In this document: positions 12,264-23,915 of the stretch, in pieces
How the letters are laid out: the number at the start of each line of letters is the position of its first letter
Position numbering within the stretch: the stretch's first letter is position 1
Origin: Symbiodinium natans
Lineage: Eukaryota; Sar; Dinophyceae; Suessiales; Symbiodiniaceae
Assembly: GCA_905221605.1 (NCBI GenBank)
Contig: CAJNDS010000524.1
Span: 124,001 to 188,000 of the forward strand
Length of the DNA stretch: 64,000 nucleotides
Direction of reading: 5' to 3'
Notes under the pieces: generated by a model
What the model saw: only the letters and a program-made list of their open reading frames with translations
Database searches by the model: none
What the model was told of the DNA's origin: nothing
Translations under genes and position numbers: made by a program

Positions 12264-12587
12264 TCATGCCCGAAACCAAATAGTGTTACCCATGAGCGGG
12301 GAATCAGATTCTGAAAAGTGCGGACAGCTGCCGACCCAGCCGTCGGCATCCTCACCCTTTTTTGCAACTGCCCCCCTCGCCCGGTCCTCTGGCGAACCGA
12401 CGACATGAGCCAGCTGTCCCAAAGTTTTGACTCCCAAGCCGTGTGGCTTTGCCAGCGTGGGTTGCGACAGGCTGACCTCCCCGCATCTTTTGTGGAAGTG
12501 GGCCTCGGAGTCAATCAAGAAAGTCATGGGTTCGGGCGGATTGACTAACTTCCAAAAGTGAAGTAAAACGTGCATCTGCAGCAGCAT
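12264..12587 (-). CDS. Possible exon of a dinoflagellate repeat-family protein
   Basis: The minus-strand frame contains IDSEAHFHKRCGEVSLSQP followed by LGVKTLGQLAHVVG. From memory, this pattern (a basic/acidic helix, then a TLGQLAHVVG-like helix) resembles a segment common in dinoflagellate hypothetical proteins linked to repetitive genes, but I cannot verify that here. The first 40 or so residues are the most convincing. The glycine/alanine-rich remainder may be read-through past a splice site. Treat it as an exon candidate only. Confidence 0.3.
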   Translation of the reverse strand: MLLQMHVLLHFWKLVNPPEPMTFLIDSEAHFHKRCGEVSLSQPTLAKPHGLGVKTLGQLAHVVGSPEDRARGAVAKKGEDADGWVGSCPHFSESDSPLMGNTIWFRA

Positions 12588-12599
12588 AAGCTAGGATGC

Positions 12600-13990
12600 A
12601 TACCTGACATGTATCTGCTCACCAGAATCATGTTGCTAAAATATCAACCATGCCCGACGACACCAGGAAAAAGTATCGTCAGCTTCAGTGATTTCTAAAC
12701 AGCTCCAACTCACACCCAACCCTCAACGCTCTCACCACTTTCAGCGCCCCCTTCCCCCCATCACCACCCACAGCCGCCCACGCCCTCGCCTCCCACCTAC
12801 AACCCATGGTGCAGCCGGACACCCTTCAGACCTCACCGCTCTCACACGTCACACCCTCCACTCACAGCGCCCGCCTTCTCTGCTCTTGCCCTCACCAGCA
12901 CTGCCCTGGGCCCATCTTACCCACGCTCAGCAGCTGCCTCTTCCCCCCCCTCCCGCTTTCCCACCCTTGTTGGCTGCGCAAAGCGAAACCTGCAGTCTGC
13001 GTGCTTTTTGGCCACGTCCATGCTTCGAAGGGCGTTGCCATGGGATTTACAATGATACAGTTTTTAATTTGTTGTTTCTCATTGCCGAGCCAAAACTGCC
13101 TCACTGAACTTCCCGCCACTCAACCAGCACGAGATTCTCCACCACAAGAAGAACGATACGCCCTGCTCTCTCTTGACGCCCACCAGACCTATCTTGCCAA
13201 GTTGATGCAACATTTTCGCCGTGCGCAAATCGTCAACTACCAGCGGGGTCTCTCTGGCTCAGATCCTTGACCCTTAGTTCGGCGTTAGGGCGATGGGGCT
13301 GAACCGAGACTCGGACCCACTCGACCTAGGATATCGCATCGGGTTGTCTTCACAACCGAGGGTTGTCCAAAAAATATGTTCGTGCAACGGCCACGTCGGT
13401 GGTTTCAAGTGTCTGCAGGACCTGTAGGGGCAGATCGGAGAGGGAGCTGAATGCTGACCCTTCCAGGAGTGAGGCCTAGGTGGGCCAAGCCCAGGCGGGC
13501 AGGCCTTGAACAGGCCTTGGCCTTGGTGGGCCAGAGGGCGAGTTCCCTCAAGTTTTGGTGAGGACACCAAATCATGTGATACGAGGATAGCCACATGGCA
13601 TCCGGAAAAGGAGTGGTCTCAGTGTGCGTGTGAGTCAGGACCAGCTGTGATCTGATCGTTGACTATCTTTTACTTGCACCGTCATGATCTCCTTGCGTAA
13701 AACTGGCGGCAGGGTGACAGCTGCCCCTTTCTCTTTCCTGAATCTGCAAGGCGGGCATTTTAACTGCAGGCTCTTCCAGGAGCATCGCATTGCACAGGCA
13801 CGCTACTCAACACCGGTGACGAACCCAGCGAGGCGTCTGGGCCTTGGCTGGAAAGAAATGACCTCGGACGATGCACAATACAACCTCCTGAAGTTTGCGT
13901 GTAGGTGGCATGATGAGATCCACAGAGTACACCGCCTGACTGAACTCGAGCGACGCAGAATGGATCGCTCACCTTCGCTCACGCCGTAGA
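12600..13990. other. Stretch with no recognisable gene
   Basis: 12690-12970 is strongly C-rich (CCC/CTC words), which creates proline/serine/leucine-rich frames without motifs. The remainder holds only short frames. Confidence 0.45.
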
Positions 13991-13993
13991 GAA

Positions 13994-14187
13994 TGGGCAC
14001 CCCCCCCTTTGGGCTTAAGCCCCCCGTTAAGCCCCCCTTTAAGCCCCCCTTAAGCCCCCCTTCAAAGGGGTCCCTGCAAAGGGGGTCCCTTCCGGGGGGG
14101 GGGGGGGGGGCAAAGGGTCAAAGCCCTTAAGCCCCCCTTAAGCCCCCCTTAAGCCCGCCCTGAAGCCCCCCTTAAGCCCCCCCTTAA
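13994..14187. repeat. AAGCCCCCCTT minisatellite, left copy of an inverted pair
   Basis: Tandem units of the type AAGCCCCCCTT surround a run of 17 G (14094-14110). The reverse complement of this block matches 25430-25645, including the G/C homopolymer run, the CAAAGGGTCAAAGCCCTTAAG segment on one side and the GCCCAAAGG end on the other. The two copies lie 11.4 kb apart in opposite orientation. Sequence outside the matched blocks is not shared. Confidence 0.85.
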
Positions 14188-14199
14188 TGAAATTTTCAA

Positions 14200-17100
14200 A
14201 GGTCACTTTCTGTACAATATCAAACTGTATGTAAAACTACCAAGCACATGACTGTTCAATCAAAGGTCTTGACCACACCACAATACAAGCATACAACTGT
14301 CAGACGCAATCTCTCGCTCAGCAATCTTTTGTGTCACTTGGGCTGAGCCAATCCTTGAGCCAATCCTTGTTGGCACCTTGAGCCAGTCTTGAGCCAATGC
14401 ATCATGGACATGGCAATGTCCACACGCCAATGTTCTCTGTCAGTGTTGCATGTTCTTCATGCAATGGACAATGTACATGTGCAGGAAGTAAAGCTCAATC
14501 CTAACACCGTCCCTTGAGTGAATGCTTCAGCAATCATTCACACTAACACATCTACGATAACCAACTGTACAACAATTCCTGATGCTGCCGACCTTCTTGT
14601 GGGTCCATCTTCATTTTGTTCTAGGGCAGTCATCTGTTACTTGATAAAACAAAGACAATGGTCTGGAACTGGCATCTTGTGGCCAATTTCTTGTTCTAGA
14701 GTTCCATGACCTTTACAATCGCAAGATCAACAACCGCTTTGAATGAATGACTTAGCAATCATCCAAACACAGCTTACTCGGAGTCAATAGAACCAGAAAC
14801 TAGAGACCAGTGAATCAGAAAGCGTTTCTGCCAACGGGGCTCAATGAGCTCAGTTCTTCTTCACGTCAAGACTGCAATAACTTTTGGTTGCAGTCAACCT
14901 ATCCGAAGGCATTCTTGAATTTGTCAATCTTTCTGTACCAAAGGCTCGTCGCTTCGTGTGACATTCTGAGAAATGGCTTTGAAGTCACAATGAGTAGGCC
15001 AACGTGACTCAACATGCTCAATACAGCAGGTCTTGCAACATAGGTGGAGTTGCAATGACTTTCCAGATCCAAGTTCAATACGGTGTCCAACACCGTACCG
15101 AAGATCTCAATGAAAGCAATTCAATCGCAATCATTCGTCTTCTTCCGGAAACAACGCAAAACATCCCATGAAGCAGTCACTAGCAGACTGCAAACAAAAC
15201 CAATCACTGTTCGTGCAGTTGAAATCTGCAGCATGAGAACAATGACAGAACCAAACTAATTTGGTAAAACCTCATTACTGTACGAAGAGGTTCAAAAGAA
15301 GCAGCTGACCAATGAGCAATGCTGAGACAATGCTGTCACTCAAGTAGGACCAGCCAGGTTGCATCCAACGCAAGCCAGAAGATTCCCACGCGCAGGTTTG
15401 CAACGACGATCAATACACTGCTTTAGAGCAGGGTCAAGGAAGCAATCTCAAATCTGCACTCCGAAAGAATGACCCTTCCCACAACTTGCAGAACCGAGCA
15501 ACGCCACGTAGAGACAGCAATGCCGGATATATGGTTTCCGGAAACCAGTGTATGTCAACCGCGAAGAAGATATCACCAATCGACTCGGCCTGAAATCAAA
15601 TGGTAGATAAGCAAAGCAACCCATGAAACCATTCCATCATCCAACGAACTCTCATGCACTGATACAGTCGCCAATAAAAGTCTGACTCCACGTAAAACTT
15701 GAATTCCAATCCTGCACAACTATGGGTTGTGAGCTATACAACTTTGGGTTATGAGCCCAATGAGGCGTTCCATCAAGCTCGCGGCTTCCAGCGACGCTAC
15801 CAGCGATATTCGATCTCACTGTGGTCGAATGAATGCAATGACTCGGTTTGCACATAGAAAAATACGGAAATAAAGAATCACAAGCAATGAGTTCACAAGC
15901 GCTGACTAATGCCACGAAGACAAAGCAACTGCGAATACTTCCAAGCATATGTCAATCCAATCAAAGATCCATCGTCTCGCTTTCAATGACCAGAGTGGTC
16001 AATGCATAACGTTTGCAGAATACCAATCACCACCAGTGTCCATATTAGCTCTTCGTTACCGTCATAAAATCAAGCATCATTGGTGATGTCCTCTGCAATA
16101 TACATAGGGGACCATCTGTCTGTCAAAGGGCAACGTCAAATCGTGAAATCACAATCGCATCGGCGAAGTGTGCGACGTAAGGATCAATGGCACTCAACAA
16201 ATGCCATGAAGGAACATCACGCGGAAGCAATATCCGCGCAACGTGAAAATCAGAAGCAATGAATATCAGACACCACCAATCCTTCGTGCATCCTGCTCAA
16301 TCCAGCATGTTGCCACAGTATCTGACGCCTTTCGGGCAACAATACAGGCAATCTCGCCAGTCTTCTTCTCGTAAAGCAATGCGTTAAACCAAGAGGCGTT
16401 TGACAACGGGCAACCTCTCGCTAGAAAAGCAGCAAAGCAATCAGCTGTAGGAGATGATGCTGCAATCCTGCAACGATGCAGTGAACCAGACACAAGCTCA
16501 ATCCATACCTGTCAACATAAGATGTTGTCAGCCAAGCGCTGGGCAATGGACTCCAGAGGATGAGCGCGTCGCCAGAAAACCACAATGCCACTGTCATGCG
16601 ATATAAGGAAATGGGTAAGCCACTTCGTCACAATCGGCACCATGCAGAAAAATAGCACCACTCGTTCGCGCACTTGTTCACCAATCTCACACGCTAACTG
16701 CAATGTAGTATACACCGCCAAAATAAAGGAACAATGCTTCATCTTGTGATCAGTCTGCAGAACGCAAACCAATCTGCTGCGGTCTTGAAAGAAGGAACTT
16801 GAACCACGCACTCAATGTGCAAGTAGCGCAGGTAGTGACGATGAGCTGCTGCACAATGAACTCTGAGTATCCGTGTTGGGCAACACAAACTCAATCCGAA
16901 GACTTGCCAATGCCTCGCACTGTACAATGCAAACGCCATCTTCGTGAATCTCGAATGGTCTTGTTACGGCAATCCGAAGAACCAAAAAAAAACAATCACT
17001 GGCACTGAAGGAAAAAAATCATCATTCATGTACTCAATACAAACCATGAAGTCAAAGTCTGCAATAATACTCTTCTGCCATCTGCACAGTCAACCAATCC

Positions 17101-18130
17101 GAGTGGACATGCAGTTCGTGGAATCATCAAAGTGTGTCTCCAATTGTTGAAGCTATACAAGAATACAACCAGTCTGAACAAACGAAGTCCTGGGACAATG
17201 CTCAAGGCAATCCCGCAGAAACCATCTCCAGCAGAATGAATAGCAACCATTTGTCCTTACCACTTGTACTCGTCGCAAAGAAAACGCAATCGCAGAACTG
17301 GAGAAAACCATGGCTACAATCAGGGTAGGACGAATCAGCAATCGCATCTGCCAGTTTCGAGAAAGAAAACAACAACACTAGGTCAAGGCCAATCAGAATG
17401 GTCGCTTCTTCTATGTACAAGAAGAGGCATGCACAATTCTGCTCCTGACGGAACCTACCAATGTTTCCTTACGTCTGGCTCCTATATACAATTGCTCCTC
17501 GGCAATAGGAAACAACTTCGGGCAATTCACCCTTTGGTTCCTATTATTCAAAACAGGTTCTTCAAAGCCAACACTAGACCACAACGCTCTCGCGAACTTT
17601 CTTGAAAGTCCAATCCTAACGAGCAACGTGACCGAAAGCTAAACGCAGCACAGATAGGGTCCAGGCAATGAGCACTGTAACTAACCCTGGACGGCGGACA
17701 ACAACAAGCAGCTGAGCAATGTGCATCAGTGATATCAACAAATTTGGCACCGAATTTTCATGCAAAGAAGCGCAATCGGCTCTTTTCGATATCAATCTAT
17801 GAGAAAAGAAAGCAAACCACACGACAGCTCGACACGAAGTACAAATATAGCGCAAATCAGCCACTCAATCTGCATCAGATTGACAATTCAAGCCTTCAGG
17901 CAATACCTGGAGCCAATGTCGACTCCTAGAGTTAATACTGACTTCTTCCTCCTCTCCGTCCCTTGGCTAGGCAGCGCAAGCCGAACAATGAAAGGGACGG
18001 GAGGGCGGAAGAAAAAGAGGACCAATCAACACGGACAACTCAACGAGCTAGGCGCATTAACCAAGAACGTCAATGCACCAACTCAGGCAAAACAGGCTTG
18101 TCAGGGCCAATTGGCATTAGTAAGAGGCGG
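14200..18130 (+). other. Gene-free tract enriched on one strand in CAAT
   Basis: No coding frame with any motif is present, and stops are frequent on both strands. By eye, the plus strand carries CAAT about every 40-45 bp (for example 16436, 16462, 16499, 16542, 16581, 16630, 16682 and 16700), usually followed by C or G. The complement ATTG is rare apart from palindromic CAATTG. The spacing is irregular, so this is not an intact tandem repeat. It may be a decayed repeat or a strand-biased sequence of unknown origin. Confidence 0.5.
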
Positions 18131-18706
18131 GTGACCAGGTTTTCAGCACCACAGCACCATTACCTTCCAAGGTGCTAATCAGCAAACCGCTTTTGCAAGA
18201 AACACGCACAATGTAAACAAGTGCACGCAAACTCAACACCAGCAACACTCGCACAACCACTCTCAACCTCACATCTTGCAAGTGGAGCTTAATCTAACTT
18301 GTAAGATTCAAACACGCTTCTCCAATGATCTTGCAGAAACACCAAAAACAACCGTGCAACACATTCAAAAGCAGCAAGTGTGCAGCACAAACGCTTTACA
18401 GGCGGACTAAACAAACAATTTTGGCCTTGCCATACAATGCGCAAGCTTCAAACCAAAACAATTAAGAATCGAAAGGTCCAGAGGCGGCTTAAAGGGGAAC
18501 AAAAGAAGGGAAGGCAAAGGGAAGGCTTTGGTGCAAGACCCTTTCAAGAACTGTGGAGGCCAGAATTGCTTGTGTTTTGCGGCCCTGAAAGTGGGGCCGC
18601 CCGACTTTACCATAACTTGGGCTTCGTCCTGGCAATGCTGGCCCGCCAGTTGAGCTGCAGGTCTTTGTTGGTGTTTTCTGTGGATAGGAGTCACGCTTCA
18701 AGCTCT

Positions 18707-18970
18707 AAAACATGGTCAAACCCATCCCAGCCCCGTCAAAGCATGGTCAAAACCACCCCAAAGCCATCCCACCTTCAAAACACGGTCAAACCCACCCCAC
18801 CCACCCGCATCCCTTCTAAACAGGTCCAACCCACCCCGGCCATTCAAAACACGGTCAAACGCACCCCAGTCCATTCAAAGCATGGTCAACCCAGCCAAAC
18901 CCACCCAAACCCACGCTGAACCCACTCCAAACCCACCCGCTATTCTCATTCCGTTCAAAACACGGTCAAC
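18707..18970. repeat. ACGGTCAAACCCACCCC minisatellite, forward copy
   Basis: Imperfect tandem units of about 30-35 bp that combine a CAAAACACGGTCAAACC core with a CACCCCA-rich linker. The same array occurs in reverse orientation at about 20550-20830. Confidence 0.8.
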
Positions 18971-19110
18971 TTGAAACGGGCCTGCAACACGCTTAAATAT
19001 CTTTGCTGTTCAAAGTCCAAGCCTGCCAAAAAAACTTTCATTCTGCAATGTCCAGCAAACGACTCTGCGCAACCGCAGAAAACGTTGACGACACGTTGGT
19101 CAACTCCGAA

Positions 19111-19347
19111 GGCGCTAAGGGTGGCTTTCGGGTGGGCTTGGGGTGGACTTGGGCGGGTTCTGGGATGGGTGTGACTTTTGGAAAGGGTTGGGGTGAGGGG
19201 GGGCTGACTGTGTTTTGAAGAGGCTGGGAAGGGGACTTAATTTCCACAAGAAGACCGAGTTCCTGCCTCGGCTTAACCTGCTTGAGAACATAGGGAAGGT
19301 CACTTTCCTGCTGCGTGGTGGAGGCCCTCCACTCCCGTAGAGTCTCA
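19111..19347. repeat. Direct repeat shared with 20845-21110
   Basis: This is a G-rich half followed by a conserved half (19245-19347). On the minus strand the conserved half reads the peptide RASTTQQESDLPYVLKQVKP in both copies. Conservation of this frame between two otherwise diverged copies could mean that a small exon was carried along, although recent duplication alone explains it too. Confidence 0.7.
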
Positions 19348-20001
19348 ACCGCAACGTTGACGTGGTCAACTCCAGAGCTTGAAGCGTGACTCCTATCCAC
19401 AGAAAACACCAACAAAGACCTGCAGCTCAACTGGCGGGCCAGCAGCATCGCCAGGACGAAGCCCAAGTTTTGGGGAAAGTCGGGCGGCCCCGCTTTCAAG
19501 GCCGCAAAACACAAAGCAATTCTGGCTTCGCCAGGACGGGCCTCCACAGTTGCAGTTCTGCCTCACTGCAGCATTGCAAAGACGAGCGTGCAGCTGATTC
19601 GGACAAGCCCCCGCACGCTCAGGGCGACGCTGCCCAAAGTTACGAGAAAAAGAGCAGGCGCGATCGGGTTGCTTGCGCCCACAGGCTCAAATCAAGAGCC
19701 AAAAAAATGGGCCGTCTCGCGGCCCCAAAAATGGAGCCGCGAAATGGACCCAGCTCCCGCAGTACAATTTGGAACTAGATTGGGGGGAGTGAAACTGCAA
19801 CCCCAAAATTGGAGCCGTTTGGCGGCCCCAGTTTTGGGGCCGCGAATTCTTCTATTTTTGGCGCTTTCCAGACTGCTACACTCAGGCGACTCTGGCCTAC
19901 AGACAAGCACTCAACGTGGAAAGAGCAATTAATGAGAACCACGACCTCCGCAGGCAGCTTTCTTGTGGAAGTGATCAACATGACAGAAACTTGCACAGGG
20001 G

Positions 20002-21502
20002 AGGCCCACACACCCCGAAGCCAGAATTGCCTAGATTTTCCGACCCCAGATTTGGAGGTCACGAATCACAGCTGCAAGCCTCACGCGCACACGGCCTTCT
20101 GCTTCTACTATCTGAGACACTTCCAGCCAACAGTCACGTGCTCTTCCCGCAACTCGACCCCTGCCCACTTACAGGGCGTCGCTAATCAAGATTAGAGGCA
20201 CTTACTGCTGTAGCTCTGGCGGAGTCGGCGTGACAAGCCTCGACGGAGTCGGCGGAGTCCTCGCAAATTGCAATTTACCAATAGAGTGCCGTGGAGTCCT
20301 AGATTTCCCGGAATAACAAAACAATGTTTTTCAATTCGGGAACACAACGACTCCGCCGTTCGCGGGCAGCTTCGCCTTGGTCCGTTTTGCTACGCAGAGT
20401 CGTTTGCTAGACATTGCAGAATGAAAGTTTTTTTGGCAGGCTTGGGCTTTGAACAGCAAAGAGATTTAAGCGTGTTGCAGGCCCGTTTTAAGTTGCCATG
20501 CGCCCAATGAAGAAGATTTTGAGGACGGGCGACGTCCCCAGCGACAGGGTTGTGCGCGTGGGTTTGGAGGTGGGTTTGACCGTGTTTTGAAGGGACTGAG
20601 AATAGCGGGTGGGTTTGGGGTGGGTTCAGCGTGGGTTTGGGGTGGGTTTGGCTGGGTTTGACCATGCTTTGAATGGACTGGGGTGCGTTTGACCGTGTTT
20701 TAAATGGACTCGGGGTGGGTTGGACCTGTTTAGAAGGGGTGCGGGTGGGTGGGGTGGGTTTGACCGTGTTTTGAAGGTGGGATGGCTTTGGGGTGGTTTT
20801 GACCATGCTTTGACGGGGCTGCGATGGGTTTGACCATGTTTTGAAGGCGCTGAGGGTAGCTTTCGGGTGGGCTTGGGGTGGGCTTGGGCGGGTTTGACCA
20901 TGCTATGAAGGGGCTGGGTTGGGTGTGACCTCTTTTGAAAGGGTTGGGGTGAGGGGGGGCTGACTGTGTTTTGAAGAGGCTGGGAAGGGGGCTTGATTTC
21001 CACAGCAAGTGCTAGGAGACCGAGTTCCTGCCTCGGCTTAACCTGCTTGAGAACATAGGGAAGGTCACTTTCCTGCTGCGTGGTGGAGGCCCTCCACCCC
21101 CGTAGAGTCTTAGCAAAACGGACCAAGGCGAGCTGCCCGCGAACGGCGGAGTCGTTGTGTTCCCGAATTAAAAAACATTGTTTTGTTATTCCGGGAAATC
21201 TAGGACTCCACGGCACTCTATTGGTAAATTGCAATTTGCGAGGACTCCGCCGACTCCGCCGAGGCTTGTCATGCCGACTCCGCCAGAGCTACAGTAGTAG
21301 GTGCCCCTCTAATCTTGATTAGCGACGCCCCGTAAGTGGGCAGGGGTAGAGTTGCGGGAAGAGCACGTGACTATTGGCTGGAAGTGTATCAGATAGTAGA
21401 AGCAGAAGGCCGTGTGCGCGTGAGGCTTGCAGCTGTGATTCTGTGACCTCCAAATCTGGGGTCGGAAAATCTAGGCAATTCTGGCTTCGGGTGTGTGGGC
21501 CT
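20002..21502. mobile_element. Repeat block 2: foldback-like unit with about 390-bp inverted arms
   Basis: The left arm (20002-20391) and right arm (21112-21502) are reverse complements at roughly 95 percent identity or better, separated by 720 bp. Inside, going left to right, lie an inverted copy of the 18971-19072 segment (20394-20496), an inverted copy of the minisatellite (about 20550-20830), and a direct copy of the 19111-19347 segment (20845-21110). Block 2 therefore carries the same cargo as block 1, with part of it flipped and with unrelated terminal arms. No transposase is present. Foldback transposons have long terminal inverted repeats of this kind, but segmental inversion and duplication would give the same picture. 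Confidence 0.6.
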
Positions 21503-21520
21503 TCCCTGAACTCAAAAAAG

Positions 21521-21808
21521 AGGGCTTAAAGGGGGCTTGAAGGTGGAAGGGGGGAACTTAAGGGGGGCTTAAGGGAAGCTAGGGAACTTAAAGGGGGGGC
21601 TTAAAGGGAAGCTTAAACTTAAAGGGGAGCTTAAAGGGAAACGTAAAGGGGGATAAAGGGGGGCTTGAGGGGAAGCTTGAGGGCTTGAAGTGGGGGCTTA
21701 AAGGAAGGCTTCAAGAGAAGCTTAAAGGGAAGCTAAAACGGCTTAAACGGCGGAAGTTAAAGGAAGCTTAAAGAGGGAGCTTCAAGGGCTTTGAAGGGGG
21801 ATTAAAGA
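21521..21808. repeat. GGGGCTTAAAGGGAAGCTTAAA-type minisatellite
   Basis: Degenerate tandem units based on AAGGGGGCTT and AAGGGAAGCTT, starting within 20 bp of the end of the right arm of block 2. It is related in sequence to the arrays at 13994-14187 and 25211-25645. Confidence 0.75.
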
Positions 21809-22162
21809 AGAAATTTATTCTAAATTCCACCTCTTAAATCTTGTTTTATTTTTTGGATTTTGTTCTTTGAAACCTGGAAAAGTGAAACTCTAACTTTCCT
21901 TTGAAAAGAGAGAGAAAAAATTTATTCAAAATTCCACCCTTTCAAATCTTGTTGTGTTTTTGTGTGTTGTTTTTGGAATTTCATTATTTGGAGCGGTTTC
22001 TTCTTGCAGGCCAACACAAAATCGACACCTGCGGAATTCAAGCCCACGCAGGGACCCCATTGGCTTGGCAGGCCAACGTCTTAGCCACGGCCAAAGTGTC
22101 TTCTAACAAGCAGATGGACACTCTCATTTTGTGAACTCCAAAGCCGGAGTTGCCAGGCGCCC

Positions 22163-22234
22163 CGTTTCAGCAGAGAGTTGAACTTCCAACCTTCTGATCT
22201 GGAGTTAGACGCGCTGCCGTTGCGCCATAGCCCC
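22163..22234 (-). pseudogene. Degenerate tRNA-Trp(CCA)-like sequence
   Basis: On the minus strand the 5' half matches a eukaryotic tRNA-Trp: a GGGGCTATGGCGCAACGG acceptor and D-arm, and an anticodon loop CTCCAGA with anticodon CCA. The anticodon stem has an A/C mismatch (TCTAA against TCAGA). The T arm (GGAAG TTCAACT CTCTG) forms only two or three pairs, and the 3' acceptor strand does not pair with GGGGCTA. It is probably a dead tRNA copy or a tRNA-derived retroposon head. Confidence 0.6.
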
Positions 22235-22457
22235 TTAAGTTGCAGCCATGGATTTGCTTTCAAATTTTGTTTTCGAGGTACAATGGACTCTTGTTGCAAG
22301 CTGCGCTGTTCAAGAAGTCATAAAGCTGCACCAACCAAGTCTTTCGTCTTTCGTTCGACTTTCGCGTATTTCTAGTTTCGAGAAACGGCTGGGTGTGGAT
22401 GTCTTGATGACTGAAGCATCTAGCAGAAAGAGATCCAGTTTATAAAAATGAAAGCAA

Positions 22458-22528
22458 GCAGCCATGGTCTAGTGGCTTGACGTCAGCCTAACACACTGAA
22501 GGTCGCCAGCTCGATCCTGGCTGGGTGT
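22458..22528 (+). tRNA. tRNA-Val(AAC)-like gene, imperfect
   Basis: The cloverleaf can be drawn. Acceptor GCAGCCA pairs with TGGGTGT (one G/G mismatch, one G-T), with a 3-bp D stem and an anticodon arm TCAGC CTAACAC ACTGA (anticodon AAC, last pair mismatched). The variable loop is AGGTC, and the T arm GCCAG CTCGATC CTGGC is perfect. T54 of the T loop is changed to C. The mismatches make a functional gene uncertain, and a tRNA-derived repeat is an alternative. The TAG microsatellite starts 20 bp downstream. Confidence 0.55.
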
Positions 22529-22547
22529 ATTTGAAGCGAGGTATTGC

Positions 22548-23271
<724 letters not shown>

Positions 23272-23584
23272 GGGAACAAATTTGCCCGGGGTCGATTTGG
23301 GTCTGTGTCTGGCAATGGCTCCGAACGAAATGCAAGACACCATCTAAAAGTACTCCGAACGAAATTCAAGACACACCATCTAAAAGTACTCCGAACCAGC
23401 ACCATCTAAGAATACTCCGAACGAGATTCAAGACACACCGTCTAAAAGTACTCCGATCGAGATTCAGAAATTTAGATATTGTTTTGAATCTCGTTCGGAG
23501 TGCTGAGATGGTTTTGAGTCTGGTCGGTCAGGGTGTTTTGTCATGTTCACGGTGGTGTCATGAGGTCATGCGATCGCAGCAAGA

Positions 23585-23658
23585 GGTCTCATAGCTCAGT
23601 TGGTTAGAGCGTACGGCCAATAACCGTAAGGTCCGCGGTTCGAGCCCGCGTGGGACCA
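23585..23658 (+). tRNA. tRNA-Ile(AAT)
   Basis: All arms pair: acceptor GGTCTCA with TGGGACC (one G-T), D arm GCTC..GAGC, anticodon arm TACGG CCAATAA CCGTA (five pairs, anticodon AAT), variable AGGTC, T arm CGCGG TTCGAGC CCGCG (five pairs), discriminator A. It has no intron and no encoded CCA. The residue before the anticodon (position 33) is C instead of the near-universal T, which is odd for an elongator tRNA. Otherwise it looks fully functional. Confidence 0.9.
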
Positions 23659-23844
23659 TTTTCACAATGTGCCTCATAGGCTGTAAGTCCTACAAGGCAT
23701 GTTTTGTGTGTGAGAGCTGTGCAACACCTTGTGCTTTTCGCAAAGTTGTTTAAGACAAGCAGCCATGCTTTGTGTTTGTCGTTCTGAGTCAGCAGTGCAT
23801 TGGCTGTTGTCTTGGCTTTGTCTTGGTGAGCCAGCAATGCCACT

Positions 23845-23915
23845 GGCTGTTTGGTCTAGTGGCATGATTCTCGCTTCGGGTGCGAGAGGTCCTGGGTTCA
23901 ATTCCCGGAGTATGG
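23845..23915 (+). pseudogene. tRNA-Pro(CGG), 3' acceptor overwritten
   Basis: The body is a good tRNA-Pro: D arm, anticodon arm CTCGC TTCGGGT GCGAG (anticodon CGG), variable AGGTC, T arm CTGGG TTCAATT CCCGG (one mismatch-free stem with a G-T option). The 5' acceptor GGCTGTT pairs with only the first four bases (AGTA) of the 3' strand. From 23913 on, the sequence belongs to the 98-bp inverted repeat arm, so the last three acceptor pairs are lost. It is probably inactivated by the rearrangement, but processing with a four-pair acceptor cannot be ruled out. Confidence 0.75.

Larger units (their letters stand above)
18551..19549. repeat. Repeat block 1: body flanked by about 156-176 bp inverted repeats
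   Basis: The left arm (18551-18706) and right arm (19374-19549) are reverse complements at roughly 90 percent identity. The right arm has small insertions near its outer end. The body between them has three parts: a CAAAACACGGTCAAACCCACCCC-type minisatellite (18707-18970), a unique-looking 100 bp segment (18971-19072), and a G-rich segment followed by a conserved 110 bp segment (19111-19347). All three parts recur in block 2 at 20002-21502. The inverted arms suggest a foldback-type mobile or duplicated unit. Confidence 0.75.

Noticed and set aside
14349-14400. CTTGAGCCAA words resembling the reverse complement of the dinoflagellate spliced-leader end
   Set aside because: Only 10 of 22 bases match and the word is part of a local CTTGAGCCAAT repetition. 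The CCATTTTGG part of the leader is absent.
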